This document shows positions 26,517 to 35,543 of a stretch of DNA of 64,000 bases, piece by piece. Origin of the DNA: Hyphococcus sp. GTDB taxonomy: Bacteria; Pseudomonadota; Alphaproteobacteria; Caulobacterales; Parvularculaceae. Under the pieces are notes generated by a model, which worked only from the letters and a program-made list of their open reading frames with translations, was not told the origin of the DNA and did not search any database. How positions within the stretch are numbered: the stretch's first letter is position 1; each line of letters begins with the position of its first letter. The position numbers and the translations under genes are program-made. The DNA is taken from positions 32,247 to 96,246 of the forward strand of contig JAJFGE010000013.1 in NCBI GenBank assembly GCA_021776295.1, in the 5' to 3' direction.

Positions 26517-26593
26517 GGACGAGCGACCGTGATTTTCGTCCGATTAGGTCTCTGCGAATTGCTTTTTGAGCAACGGGTCGAGTGACGCAGAGG
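26515..26593 (+). promoter_or_regulatory. Expression platform sequestering the metX ribosome site
   Basis: CTCTGCG (26550-26556) is exactly complementary to CGCAGAG (26586-26592), which contains the start of the metX ribosome site AGAGG (26589-26593). Another perfect hairpin, TCGGACGA with TCGTCCGA, follows P1 and shares its first base with it. No T tract is present, so control is probably at translation initiation. The exact switch between the two states is inferred. Confidence 0.6.
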
Positions 26594-26599
26594 CGAGTG

Positions 26600-27592
26600 A
26601 TGAACGGTGCAATTCAACAATTACCAGACGCGCGTGCGCAAGCTGCTGGCGACTTTTGCGATATCAGCATTCTCCTGCCGGCAGATTTTGTGCTGGATAG
26701 CGGTGAGAAGCTGAACCGCGCCGAGCTGCGTTTGCGCCTCTATGGCGCGCTTGAAAAGCCGGTGATTGCGGTCGCCGGGGGCGTTTCCGCCAGCCGCGTC
26801 GTGGCCGATGCGGTCGGTGAAAACGGTTGGTGGCGCGATATTGTCGCGCGCGGCGGCGCCATCGATCTTAACAGGTTCTGCGTGCTTGGGTTTGATTTTC
26901 TGCCTGCGGATAATGAGATCGTGCGCGCAATTTCAACCGCCGATCAGGCCCGCGCGCTGGCCGCAGCGCTCACTTCCTTGAAGATAGATAAACTGTTCGC
27001 TTTTGCCGGGGCGTCTTATGGCGGCATGGTCGCTCTCGCCTTTGCGGCGGCCTATCCGGACCGCGTCAGCCACCTGTGCATTGTCTCGGCGGCGGACAAA
27101 CCGCATCCGGCGGCGACGGCTTTGCGCGGCGTGCAACGACGGATCATCGACTTTGCGCAGCGTGTTGGCGAGCCAGAAGAAGGTGTGCGTCTGGCGCGCC
27201 AGCTGGCGATGATTAGCTATCGCACGCCGGCGGAGTTTGAAGCCCGATTCAACTATCGGCCCGGCGCCAGCGTCGGCGATCCGCATGAGGTTTGCGATTA
27301 TCTGATTGCCCGCGGGCGCGCCTATCCGATGTCCGCCGAGCGTTATCTGACGTTGTCGGATTCAGTGGATCGCCATTGCGTTGACCCGGCAACAATCGCC
27401 GCCGACAGCCTCTTAATCGCCGTTGCGAGCGACCAACTGGCGCCAGTGGGCGATATGCGCCGACTGGCGCGCGCGCTTCCAGCCGCGACGCTTTGCGAAA
27501 TCAATTCCCTCTATGGCCATGACGCCTTCCTGAAGGAAGCCGCCATCATTGGCCCTTTCATCAAATCTTTCCTTGAGGACCGCCTGTCATGA
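26600..27592 (+). CDS. metX: Homoserine O-acyltransferase, MetX-type
   Basis: A 330-residue alpha/beta-hydrolase acyltransferase that activates homoserine for methionine synthesis. The nucleophile elbow is GASYGGMVALAFA; the acid and histidine of the triad are expected near SDQLAPVGDM and YGHDAF. It is shorter than typical MetX (about 370), lacking part of the lid region. ATG 26600 has AGAGG six bases before it. The gene is behind a SAM riboswitch and overlaps metB by 4 bases. Whether it uses acetyl- or succinyl-CoA cannot be decided by name; several MetX-fold enzymes use succinyl-CoA, and the partner metB type suits that. Confidence 0.82.
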   Translation: MNGAIQQLPDARAQAAGDFCDISILLPADFVLDSGEKLNRAELRLRLYGALEKPVIAVAGGVSASRVVADAVGENGWWRDIVARGGAIDLNRFCVLGFDFLPADNEIVRAISTADQARALAAALTSLKIDKLFAFAGASYGGMVALAFAAAYPDRVSHLCIVSAADKPHPAATALRGVQRRIIDFAQRVGEPEEGVRLARQLAMISYRTPAEFEARFNYRPGASVGDPHEVCDYLIARGRAYPMSAERYLTLSDSVDRHCVDPATIAADSLLIAVASDQLAPVGDMRRLARALPAATLCEINSLYGHDAFLKEAAIIGPFIKSFLEDRLS

Positions 27593-28794
27593 GCCACGAC
27601 CTACATCTCGAAACCCAAATTGCCTGCGCTGGCGTGTCGAGCGACACCGCCCATAACAGCGTCTCGCCGCCGCTTTATCTGTCGGCCAATTATTATTGGA
27701 ACGATCCGTGCGAGAAGCCGCAATATGATTATGCGCGCTCGGGAAACCCAAACCGGGCGCAACTCGAAGAAGCGCTTGCCTCACTGGAAGGCGCGGCAAA
27801 GGGGGTCATCACCGCATCGGGCATGGCCGCGGTTGATCTGGTGTTTAATCTCGTCAATCCGGGCGAGTTGGTGCTCGCGCCGCATGATTGTTATGGCGGC
27901 ACGCATCGTTTGCTGACCGCACGGGCAAAGCGCGGGCATTTTGATGTCGCGTGGGTTGATCAGAGCGACCCGGTCGCGCTTAAAGCCGCTTTTGCGCGGG
28001 CCCCGAAACTGGTCCTGATTGAAACGCCGAGCAATCCGCTCTTGCGCATCACCGATATTCGCGCGGTTGTCGCTCTCGCCCGCGCATGCGGCGCTGTCAC
28101 CGTCGCCGACAATACGTTTTTGTCGCCGGCCTTGCAGCGGCCATTGGAATTGGGCTGCGATATTGTGGTTCATTCGACAACCAAGTTTATCAATGGCCAC
28201 AGCGACGTGGTTGGCGGCGCGGTGTTGGCGCGCGAGGCAAAGCTTGGCGAGGAACTGGCCTGGTGGGCAAACTGCACCGGCGTCACTGGCGCGCCGTTTG
28301 ATAGTTTTATGACCTTGCGGGGTTTGCGCACACTGTTCCCGCGTATCGAGCGCCAGCAGGCGACGGCAAGCGAAGTGGTTGAGGCGCTTGTAAAAGACCC
28401 CCGCGTCGAGAAAATTTTCTTTCCCGGTCTTGCCTCGCATCCCGGCCATGAAATCGCCAGGGCGCAGCAAAAAGGGTTCGGTTCGATGTTCTCGGTGGAA
28501 TTTGCCGCCGGCATTGATGTGTTGGAGTTGTTGCGTGGGCTGAAAATTTTCACCATTGCCGAATCCCTTGGCGGGTTTGAAAGCCTGGTATGCGTGCCGG
28601 CGGCGATGACCCATGCGTCGATGACGCCGCAAGCGCGCGATATCGCTGGCATCTCTGATCGGCTGGTTCGGTTTTCCATCGGCCTTGAACATGGCCAAGA
28701 CCTCGCACGCGATCTACTGCAAGCGCTTGACCATGCATCAGTGGCCGGCGACAAGCTTGCGTATTTTCCAAAACAGGCGACGTCATGTGTGTAA
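27589..28794 (+). CDS. metB: Cystathionine gamma-synthase / O-acylhomoserine sulfhydrylase family
   Basis: A 401-residue PLP enzyme of the Cys/Met metabolism family. The cofactor lysine is in VHSTTKFINGHSDVVGG. The YDYARSGNPNRAQLEEALASLEG block, the LIETPSNPLLRITDI block and the SLGGFESLVCVPAAMTH block are all typical. It condenses an O-acylhomoserine with cysteine to cystathionine, or with sulfide to homocysteine. It begins by ATGA overlap with metX and ends 10 bases inside hom, so the three are co-translated. Confidence 0.88.
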   Translation: MSHDLHLETQIACAGVSSDTAHNSVSPPLYLSANYYWNDPCEKPQYDYARSGNPNRAQLEEALASLEGAAKGVITASGMAAVDLVFNLVNPGELVLAPHDCYGGTHRLLTARAKRGHFDVAWVDQSDPVALKAAFARAPKLVLIETPSNPLLRITDIRAVVALARACGAVTVADNTFLSPALQRPLELGCDIVVHSTTKFINGHSDVVGGAVLAREAKLGEELAWWANCTGVTGAPFDSFMTLRGLRTLFPRIERQQATASEVVEALVKDPRVEKIFFPGLASHPGHEIARAQQKGFGSMFSVEFAAGIDVLELLRGLKIFTIAESLGGFESLVCVPAAMTHASMTPQARDIAGISDRLVRFSIGLEHGQDLARDLLQALDHASVAGDKLAYFPKQATSCV

Positions 28795-29813
28795 CGATTA
28801 GCGATCGGGAAATAGTCAAAAAACCTGGAGCTTCTGGCGCGCGACGGTTGCGCGTTGGCGTTGCCGGCCTCGGCATTGTTGGCGGCGGCGCAGCGCTTGA
28901 GCTGATTGGCGCGGCGGCGCGTTACGATTTGTGTGCGGTCTTGGTGCGCGACCGCGAAAAACCCCGCGCGCCAGAGTTAGACGGCGTACGAAAATACACT
29001 GATGCTGGCGTGTTCCTCAGCGAAGGTCTCGATGTCATTATTGATGCATTGCCATGTGGTGATGCGGGACGCGTGCTGATTGAACGCGCCTTGAGGCAGG
29101 GCGTGAGCGTTGTGTCGGCGAACAAGCAGGCGGTATTCGGTTCGCTCGCCCGGTTCCATGGGCTGGCGTCGGACAACAAGGCGGCGTTTGCTTATTCTGC
29201 GTCGGTCGGCGGCGGCGCGCCGATGGTGGAAACCGTCAGACAGGCTCACAGCGTGGGCGAGATAAACTCGCTGGCCGCGATCGTGAACGGCGCCGTCAAT
29301 TACATCTTGACGCTGGCCGGTTCCGGCATTTCCTTTGACGAGGCGGTAAGACGCGCGCAAGCCGCCGGCTTTGCTGAGCCTGATCCGGAAGCGGATTTAT
29401 CCGGCGGCGATGCGCGGGCCAAAGCTTCCATTCTGGCGTTTGAGGCGTTTGGCGAAGAGGTTGCCGCCGATGCGATAGTAATTGAGGCGCTGGATGCTGA
29501 CCGCGCGGAACATATCGTCAGGGATGGGCGCGCCTGGCGGCAATTGACAAGAATTGAAAATCTTGGCGACGGAGTTGCCGCGAGCATCGCCTATGAATGC
29601 GTCGATGGCGACGGTTTTTTCCGCGCCGTTCGCGATGAAGGCAATGGACTGCGTGTGGTTAACGCTGTGGGCGAGGAATTTACCTGCGCCGGCAAAGGCG
29701 CCGGACGCGGCCCGACGGTCCGCAGCCTTTTTGCCGATCTTGAGGCCATCCGCGCGGCGCCCGCCGGTGGCGCACAAGAATTTTCTTTGAAAAACGCGCC
29801 GCCACTCTCATAA
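28785..29813 (+). CDS. hom: Homoserine dehydrogenase
   Basis: A 342-residue short homoserine dehydrogenase lacking the C-terminal ACT domain of many homologues. The NAD(P) loop GVAGLGIVGGG is near residue 25. The SANKQAVFG segment carries the active-site lysine region and AIVNGAVNYIL the substrate-binding segment. DGRAWRQLTRIENLGDG is unusual relative to the canonical form but in the expected place. It overlaps metB and is the last gene of the SAM-riboswitch operon, so homoserine supply is matched to methionine need. Another threonine-linked homoserine dehydrogenase probably exists elsewhere. Confidence 0.85.
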   Translation: MCVTISDREIVKKPGASGARRLRVGVAGLGIVGGGAALELIGAAARYDLCAVLVRDREKPRAPELDGVRKYTDAGVFLSEGLDVIIDALPCGDAGRVLIERALRQGVSVVSANKQAVFGSLARFHGLASDNKAAFAYSASVGGGAPMVETVRQAHSVGEINSLAAIVNGAVNYILTLAGSGISFDEAVRRAQAAGFAEPDPEADLSGGDARAKASILAFEAFGEEVAADAIVIEALDADRAEHIVRDGRAWRQLTRIENLGDGVAASIAYECVDGDGFFRAVRDEGNGLRVVNAVGEEFTCAGKGAGRGPTVRSLFADLEAIRAAPAGGAQEFSLKNAPPLS

Positions 29814-29822
29814 CAGTCGCCT

Positions 29823-30968
29823 ATGGAAAAGACGGTTTCACCTGATGCGGCGCAAACGCTGCGTGCGGCAACACGGATTGTCATCAAAGTCGGCTCAGCA
29901 ATACTCTGCGCCGATGACGGCGCCGTGCGTGCGGCGTGGCTCGCCTCGTTGGCGGACGACATCGCAGCGTTGCGCGGTGATGGCTGCGAGGTGGTTATCG
30001 TCACCTCCGGCGCGATTGCGCTGGGGCGAAAGCGTCTCGGTCTTACCCGCGTCTTGCAGCTCGATGAAAAACAAGCCGCCTCCGCTGCTGGGCAGGCGGC
30101 ATTGGCGCAAGCCTGGCAGCGCGCCTTTGACCCCCATGACACCCATATCGCGCAGCTTTTGCTAACCCTAGACGATACCGAAAACCGTCGCCGTTATCTG
30201 AATGCGCGCGCAACCTTCCGTACACTGCTGGATTTAAAAGCGCTGCCGATGGTCAACGAGAACGACACCGTCGCGACAAGCGAAATCCGCTACGGCGATA
30301 ATGACCGGCTCGCCGCCCATGCTGCACAGATTGTTGAAAGCGATGTGTTGATCATCCTTTCTGATGTTGATGGGCTTTATACGGCCGATCCGAGGAAAGA
30401 TCCGGATGCGACACATATTCCAGTGGTCGAGACTATAACGCCTGAGATTGAACAATCGGCGGCCGGGCCGAACAGAGCAGCGGGCATTGGCTCCGGCGGC
30501 ATGGCCTCGAAAGTCGCGGCCGCGAAAATCGCCGGCGTCAACGGATGCGCGACGATTATTGCCGCCGGCGGTCTCGCCAATCCGATCGCTGCGATCAGAG
30601 ATGGCGCTGCGGCGACGTTATTGCGTGCGACAGGAAATCCGGAGCGCGCGCGGCGCCAATGGATTGGCGGGCGCATCAAACCGGCGGGATCGATTACGAT
30701 TGACGCCGGCGCCGCGACGGCGCTGGCGGGTGGTGCAAGCTTGTTGCCGGCGGGCGTAGTTGCAGTTGCCGGGGAATTCTCGCGCGGCGATGCGGTGACC
30801 ATCATTGCGCCGGGTGGCAAGGTTTTGGGGCAGGGACTGTCGGCTTATTTTTCTGACGAGATTAGAAAAATCGCTGGACGCCGGTCTGAGGAGCTGGAAC
30901 AAATCCTTGGCTATCGCCGACGTCCGGCGGTAGTAGAAAAGAACGATCTGGTTTTACGAACGGAATAG
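29823..30968 (+). CDS. proB: Glutamate 5-kinase with PUA domain
   Basis: A 381-residue enzyme for the first step of proline synthesis. The amino-acid kinase domain shows IVIKVGSAIL, the VTSGAIALGRKRLG loop, the proline-sensitive ALPMVNENDTV segment and the GSGGMASKVAAAKIA block. A C-terminal PUA domain follows from about residue 280. It sits 10 bases after hom but belongs functionally with proA, which starts 5 bases after its stop. Confidence 0.94.
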   Translation: MEKTVSPDAAQTLRAATRIVIKVGSAILCADDGAVRAAWLASLADDIAALRGDGCEVVIVTSGAIALGRKRLGLTRVLQLDEKQAASAAGQAALAQAWQRAFDPHDTHIAQLLLTLDDTENRRRYLNARATFRTLLDLKALPMVNENDTVATSEIRYGDNDRLAAHAAQIVESDVLIILSDVDGLYTADPRKDPDATHIPVVETITPEIEQSAAGPNRAAGIGSGGMASKVAAAKIAGVNGCATIIAAGGLANPIAAIRDGAAATLLRATGNPERARRQWIGGRIKPAGSITIDAGAATALAGGASLLPAGVVAVAGEFSRGDAVTIIAPGGKVLGQGLSAYFSDEIRKIAGRRSEELEQILGYRRRPAVVEKNDLVLRTE

Positions 30969-30972
30969 GCTT

Positions 30973-32253
30973 GTGAACGCGCTTGATAAAAATATCTCCG
31001 TCTCCGCCTATATGAATGATATCGGCGCCAAGGCGCGCGCTGCCGCGCGGGTGATGGCGAAGGTTCCGGGCGAGCACAAAACCGCTGCGCTGCGCGCCGC
31101 TGCGCATATCATCGCTGCGCGCAAGGATGACATTTTGGCGATCAACGCCAAAGAAGTTGAAGCGGCGATTGGGCGGGAGCAAAAAGCTTCTTTCGTCGAT
31201 CGTATGACGCTGACACCGGCGCGCATCGACGACATTATCGCTGCCCTCGGCGATATCGCCGCGCAGGACGATCCCGTCGGCAAGGTGATGCGCAAATGGT
31301 CGCGGCCGAGCGGGCTAGCGTTTGAACGCGTGCGCACGCCGATTGGCGTCATTGCGGTGATTTATGAAAGCCGTCCGAATGTCACGGTGGATGCAGCAGC
31401 GATTGCGGTGAAAGCCGGCAACGCGGTAATCTTGCGCGGCGGTTCGGAATGTATTGGGACGTCGAAAGCGCTTTTTGGCTGTTTGCAGGAAGGGTTGGCG
31501 GCGAACGGTTTGCCCGAAGGCGCGGCGCAATTTGTTGTAACGCCGGACCGGGCGGCGGTTGGCGCGCTGCTTTCCGGTCTTGATGGAAACATCGACTTGG
31601 TTATTCCGCGCGGCGGAAAATCGCTGATCGCGCGCGTACAGTCTGAGGCGCGCACGCCGGTTCTCTCGCATCTCGACGGGATTTGCCATATCTACATTGA
31701 TCGCGATGCAGAGCTAGGCAAAGCCGTCGATATCACGCTTAATTCCAAGATGCGCCGGACCGGCGTTTGCGGCGCTGCGGAGACGCTGTTGATAGACCGG
31801 GCACGGGTTGAAGACTTGTGGCCGCCGATTGCGCGCGCCTTGCGCGAGGCTGGCTGTGTGCTGCGCGGCGATGAAGCGATTCGGAAAATTGATAACGCGG
31901 CCGAACCTGCGGTTGAAGAAGATTGGGGAACGGAATACCTTGCGCCAATTCTATCCGTAGCCGTGGTTGACGGCGTTGCCGGCGCGATTGCGCATATCGA
32001 GAAATATTCATCGGCGCATACAGAAGCCATCGTTACGGAAAATCAGGAAACGGCGGACGCATTCCTTTCTGGCGTCGATAGCGCCATCGTTTTCCACAAC
32101 GCCTCAACCCAATATGCCGATGGCGGTGAGTTTGGCCTCGGCGCGGAAATCGGCATCGCCACAGGCCGCTTGCACGCGCGCGGTCCGGTCGGCGTGGAGG
32201 AGTTGACCAGCTACAAAAATGTTGTGCGGGGCAACGGCCAAATTCGGCCCTGA
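30973..32253 (+). CDS. proA: Glutamate-5-semialdehyde dehydrogenase
   Basis: A 426-residue NADPH enzyme reducing glutamyl-5-phosphate to the semialdehyde, which cyclises towards proline. The PIGVIAVIYESRPNVTVDAA block, the AVILRGGSE cofactor segment, the catalytic cysteine in RRTGVCGAAETLL and the GTEYLAPILSVAVV block are all in place. It starts at GTG 30973, directly after proB. Confidence 0.95.
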   Translation: MNALDKNISVSAYMNDIGAKARAAARVMAKVPGEHKTAALRAAAHIIAARKDDILAINAKEVEAAIGREQKASFVDRMTLTPARIDDIIAALGDIAAQDDPVGKVMRKWSRPSGLAFERVRTPIGVIAVIYESRPNVTVDAAAIAVKAGNAVILRGGSECIGTSKALFGCLQEGLAANGLPEGAAQFVVTPDRAAVGALLSGLDGNIDLVIPRGGKSLIARVQSEARTPVLSHLDGICHIYIDRDAELGKAVDITLNSKMRRTGVCGAAETLLIDRARVEDLWPPIARALREAGCVLRGDEAIRKIDNAAEPAVEEDWGTEYLAPILSVAVVDGVAGAIAHIEKYSSAHTEAIVTENQETADAFLSGVDSAIVFHNASTQYADGGEFGLGAEIGIATGRLHARGPVGVEELTSYKNVVRGNGQIRP

Positions 32254-32262
32254 AGCGACGGA

Positions 32263-32274
32263 AAAACATGTTTT
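32263..32274. other. Perfect 12-base palindrome after proA
   Basis: AAAACATGTTTT lies 10 bases past the proA stop. It could be part of a weak terminator or a binding site; there is no GC stem. Confidence 0.25.
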
Positions 32275-32419
32275 AGCTGAATCTGCTATATGTTTAGTGG
32301 ATGAGCGATGTCACATGAAAATAATTCTTACAAACGTGTTTTTTATGTTGTTTTTTAACCAGTTCCTGATGTAGGTTTTTGATGCGTTGCAACACGGTGT
32401 GACGCAAAAGGAACGGTAA

Positions 32420-32563
32420 ATGCAGTCAATAATGGCGTCAGGATTGGTTGACGGGCTCACCAGCTTTGCTTTGAGCCCCGTCATGCTGTCCGGAATTCTC
32501 CTTCTTGTGGTGGTGCTCCTTATTAGCACCAACCAGGGAGCGGCCATGGAGCCCGCGCGCTAA
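32420..32563 (+). CDS. Branched-chain amino-acid leader peptide
   Basis: A 47-codon frame from ATG 32420 to TAA 32561, with AAGGA eight bases before the start. Residues 26-35 read ILLLVVVLLI, an unbroken run of ten isoleucine, leucine and valine codons (32495-32524), followed by STNQGAAMEPAR. Such a run immediately before a terminator and an ilv gene is the classic attenuation leader of the E. coli IlvL type. Scarcity of charged Ile, Leu or Val tRNA should stall the ribosome here. The peptide itself is probably not functional. Confidence 0.9.
   Translation: MQSIMASGLVDGLTSFALSPVMLSGILLLVVVLLISTNQGAAMEPAR
32536..32543 (+). promoter_or_regulatory. Antiterminator segment
   Basis: GGGAGCGG, inside the leader reading frame 11 bases after the Ile/Leu/Val run, is exactly complementary to CCGCTCCC at 32592-32599, the 5' arm of the terminator. 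A ribosome stalled on the run would leave this segment free to pair and so prevent the terminator. Confidence 0.7.
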
Positions 32564-32590
32564 CGAAAAGCAGCACGGACCTCGACATAC

Positions 32591-32617
32591 CCCGCTCCCG
32601 AAAGGAAGCGGGTTTTT
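32591..32617 (+). terminator. Attenuator terminator before ilvD
   Basis: CCCGCTCC and GGAAGCGGG form a GC-rich stem (one bulged A) around a short CGAAA loop, followed by TTTTTT. It stands between the leader peptide stop and ilvD, 28 bases before the ilvD start. Confidence 0.9.
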
Positions 32618-32644
32618 TGTGTGACGTAGTTTGGAAATGAATGA

Positions 32645-34315
32645 ATGAGCAGACAAACTTCAAAACGATCAGATGCGATCACCAAAGGGCCGGCCAAGGC
32701 GCCGGCGCGGGCGATGTTGCGCGCTGTCGGCTTTGGCGACAAAAACTTCGCGCAACCCGTCGTCGCGGTCGTTAACACCTGGTCGACGATAACGCCGTGC
32801 AACCTCCATCTTGGCGCACTCGCCGAACCGGTGCGCGAGGGCGTGCGCGCTGGTGGTGCGACGCCGGTGGATTTCAACACCATCGTGGTTTCCGACGGCA
32901 TTACCATGGGCGGTGAAGGCATGCGCGCCTCGTTGATTTCACGCGAGGTGATCGCCGATTCCATTGAACTGGCAGTGCGCGGGCATTCGCTTGATGCGGC
33001 GGTTATTCTGGTCGGTTGCGACAAGACCATTCCGGCCGCGGCGATGGCGCTGGCGCGGATGGATGTTCCGGGTGTCGTGCTCTATGGCGGAACCATCATG
33101 GCCGGCCGGTGCAAGGGCCGTGATATTTCCATTCAGGATGTTTTCGAAGCGGTTGGCGCCCATGCCAAAGGCGATATTTCCGACAGCGAGCTAGAAGAGA
33201 TTGAACGCACCGCCTGTCCCGGCGCTGGCGCCTGCGGCGGGCAGTTCACCGCCAATACGATGGCGATGGCGCTGGCTTTTCTGGGGCTGGCGCCAATGGG
33301 TGCGGGCGATCCGCCGGCGACGCATCCCGACAAAGCCGGCGAGGCTGAGCGGTGCGGGCGCCTTGCTGCGGAACTGGCTGCTAAGGGCGTCGGCGCGCGG
33401 CAGTTTATTACCGAAACGTCCTTGCGCAACGCCGCAACTGCGGTCGTCGCTAGCGGCGGCTCGACCAATGCGGTGCTGCACCTGCCGGCGATTGCCGCTG
33501 AAGCCGGCATTAAGTTTTCGATTGATGAATTTGACCGGCTGTCGCGCGAAACGCCGGTCATCACCGACTTAAAACCGGGCGGGCGATTTCTGGCGAAAGA
33601 CCTTTTCGCCGCTGGCGGCATGCGGCTGTTTGGCGCCCGCCTGAAAGACGGCGGCATGCTGGAAGACGCGCCGACCGTAAGCGGCAATTCATTGTTTGAA
33701 GAGTTGAGCTCGGCGCAAGAGACGGCTGGCCAGGAGGTTGTTTCCTCGGTTCGCGAACCGTTCAAAAAAACTGGCGGTTTACGTATTCTCTATGGCGACG
33801 TCGCACCGGAGGGCGCGGTTTTAAAAACCGCCGGCTATAGCGACGCCGCCTTTGAAGGCCGTGCACGGATTTTTGAAACCGAAGAAGCCGCTTTTGAGGC
33901 GGTTTCCAACCGCGACATCAAAGAAGGCGATGTCGTGGTCATTCGTTACGAGGGTCCCAAAGGCGGTCCCGGCATGCGCGAGATGCTGGCGGTGACGGCG
34001 GCGGTGGCCGGGCAAGGCCTTGCCGGAAAGGTGGCGCTGATTACGGATGGGCGTTTTTCCGGCGCCTCGCACGGCTTTGTTATCGGCCATGTCTCGCCGG
34101 AAGCCGCCGTTGGCGGACCGATCGGTCTGCTGGAAGAGGGCGATCTCATCACCATTGATGCACAAGCGCGCCGCATCGACGCTGATGTCGACTGGCGCGC
34201 GCGCCGCGCCACCTTCACGCCCAAGGCGCCAAATCGCATGGGCGGCGCCTTCGACAAATACGCAAAACTGGTTTCCTCGGCGTCCAAGGGCGCCGTCACC
34301 ATCGAGACGGACTGA
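32645..34315 (+). CDS. ilvD: Dihydroxy-acid dehydratase
   Basis: A 556-residue Fe-S dehydratase of the IlvD/Edd family that forms the 2-keto acids leading to valine, isoleucine and leucine. Cluster cysteines are seen in [13 protein letters not shown] and in [19 protein letters not shown]. The [14 protein letters not shown] and [18 protein letters not shown] blocks are intact. It is the first structural gene behind the attenuator and heads the ilvDCBH-leuACDB run. Confidence 0.95.
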   Translation: MSRQTSKRSDAITKGPAKAPARAMLRAVGFGDKNFAQPVVAVVNTWSTITPCNLHLGALAEPVREGVRAGGATPVDFNTIVVSDGITMGGEGMRASLISREVIADSIELAVRGHSLDAAVILVGCDKTIPAAAMALARMDVPGVVLYGGTIMAGRCKGRDISIQDVFEAVGAHAKGDISDSELEEIERTACPGAGACGGQFTANTMAMALAFLGLAPMGAGDPPATHPDKAGEAERCGRLAAELAAKGVGARQFITETSLRNAATAVVASGGSTNAVLHLPAIAAEAGIKFSIDEFDRLSRETPVITDLKPGGRFLAKDLFAAGGMRLFGARLKDGGMLEDAPTVSGNSLFEELSSAQETAGQEVVSSVREPFKKTGGLRILYGDVAPEGAVLKTAGYSDAAFEGRARIFETEEAAFEAVSNRDIKEGDVVVIRYEGPKGGPGMREMLAVTAAVAGQGLAGKVALITDGRFSGASHGFVIGHVSPEAAVGGPIGLLEEGDLITIDAQARRIDADVDWRARRATFTPKAPNRMGGAFDKYAKLVSSASKGAVTIETD

Positions 34316-34358
34316 AAAGGATACGTGTGCAAATAGAAATTAAAGCTTCCTCCGCTGT

Positions 34359-34412
34359 TTCCCGCGAAAGCGGGAATCCAGCTACGCAATCTGGATCCCC
34401 GCTTTCGCGGGG
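34359..34412. repeat. Palindromic intergenic repeat
   Basis: Three inverted pairs follow one another: TTCCCGC-GAAA-GCGGGAA (34359-34376), ATCCAG with CTGGAT, and CCCCGC-TTTC-GCGGGG (up to 34412). It lies between ilvD and ilvC. Both GC hairpins have four-base loops. It could weaken read-through or protect the ilvD message end. Confidence 0.75.
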
Positions 34413-34487
34413 ATTATCGGTGTAGTGATTTTTTGGAAAGCCTCGAACAAAGATTGAACCTCAAAGATAAAACCAAGGACGACGACA

Positions 34488-35492
34488 ATGAAACTTTATA
34501 CCCAGGATGATGCAAACCCCGCCGCGGTAAAATCCGGACCGGTCGCCGTCATCGGCTATGGCAGCCAGGGCCGGGCCCATGCTTTGAACCTTAAAAATTC
34601 CGGTTGCGACGTCATTGTCGGCGTCCGTCCGGGCGGGCCGAGTGCGAAACGCGCGGCCGAAGACGGGCTTGAGGTGGCGAGCATCGCACGGGCGGCGGCG
34701 AATGCGCGCCTGATTGCCATCCTAACGCCGGATATGAGCCATGAGCAGATTTTCAACGATGAAATCGCTCCGGAACTCAAAGATGGCGATACGCTTTTAT
34801 TCGCACACGGATTTACGGTGCTTTATGAGCGCGTCAAGCCGCCGCAAGGCGTCGATGTGGTTCTGGTGGCGCCAAAAGGCCCTGGCGATCTCGTGCGCCG
34901 TGAATATGAGCGCGGTCGCGGCGTACCGTGCTTGTTTGCCGTGCATCAGGACGCCAGCGGCAAAGCCAAGGAAAGAGCGCTTGCGTATGCAAGTCTCATC
35001 GGCGGCACGGCTGCGGGCGCAATTGAAACAACCTTCCGGGAAGAAACCGAAACCGACTTGTTCGGCGAGCAGGCGGTGCTGTGCGGCGGTGCGACAGAGC
35101 TGGTGCTGGCCGGTTTCGAGACGCTGACGGATGCCGGCTACAAACCCGAAGTCGCCTATTATGAATGTCTGCATGAGTTGAAACTCATCGTCGACCTTCT
35201 CTATGAGGGAGGTCTTGCGAAAATGCATGAGTTCATTTCCGAAACCGCCATTTACGGCGACCTCACCTCCGGTCCGCGCATTATCAATGGTGAGACCCGC
35301 GCGCGCATGCGCGAAGTGCTGAGCGATATCCAGTCGGGCAAGTTCGCGCGCGACTGGGTTGCGGAAAACCAATCTGGCAAAGCGCAATATGACAAAATGC
35401 TGGCGGCTGACCTTGCCCATCCGATTGAAAAAACCGGCAAGGAATTGCGCGAGCTGATGTCGTGGCTACAGCCCGGCGCTGAGACCAAATAA
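34488..35492 (+). CDS. ilvC: Ketol-acid reductoisomerase
   Basis: A 334-residue class I enzyme that isomerises and reduces acetolactate or acetohydroxybutyrate. The NADPH loop [19 protein letters not shown] is near the N-terminus. The metal-binding acids lie in [17 protein letters not shown] and the [12 protein letters not shown] helix. The C-terminal knotted domain is complete. It has its own 170-base upstream gap with a palindromic repeat, so it may have a second promoter. Confidence 0.96.
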   Translation: MKLYTQDDANPAAVKSGPVAVIGYGSQGRAHALNLKNSGCDVIVGVRPGGPSAKRAAEDGLEVASIARAAANARLIAILTPDMSHEQIFNDEIAPELKDGDTLLFAHGFTVLYERVKPPQGVDVVLVAPKGPGDLVRREYERGRGVPCLFAVHQDASGKAKERALAYASLIGGTAAGAIETTFREETETDLFGEQAVLCGGATELVLAGFETLTDAGYKPEVAYYECLHELKLIVDLLYEGGLAKMHEFISETAIYGDLTSGPRIINGETRARMREVLSDIQSGKFARDWVAENQSGKAQYDKMLAADLAHPIEKTGKELRELMSWLQPGAETK

Positions 35493-35543
35493 ACTTGATT
35501 GATGAAAGCACAGGTCCCTTGGGCCGAGCCGATGAGGCATATG

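Noticed and set aside
27781..28698. Long minus-strand frame of 305 codons inside metB
   Set aside because: Shadow frame; its composition is not protein-like and metB shows every family motif.
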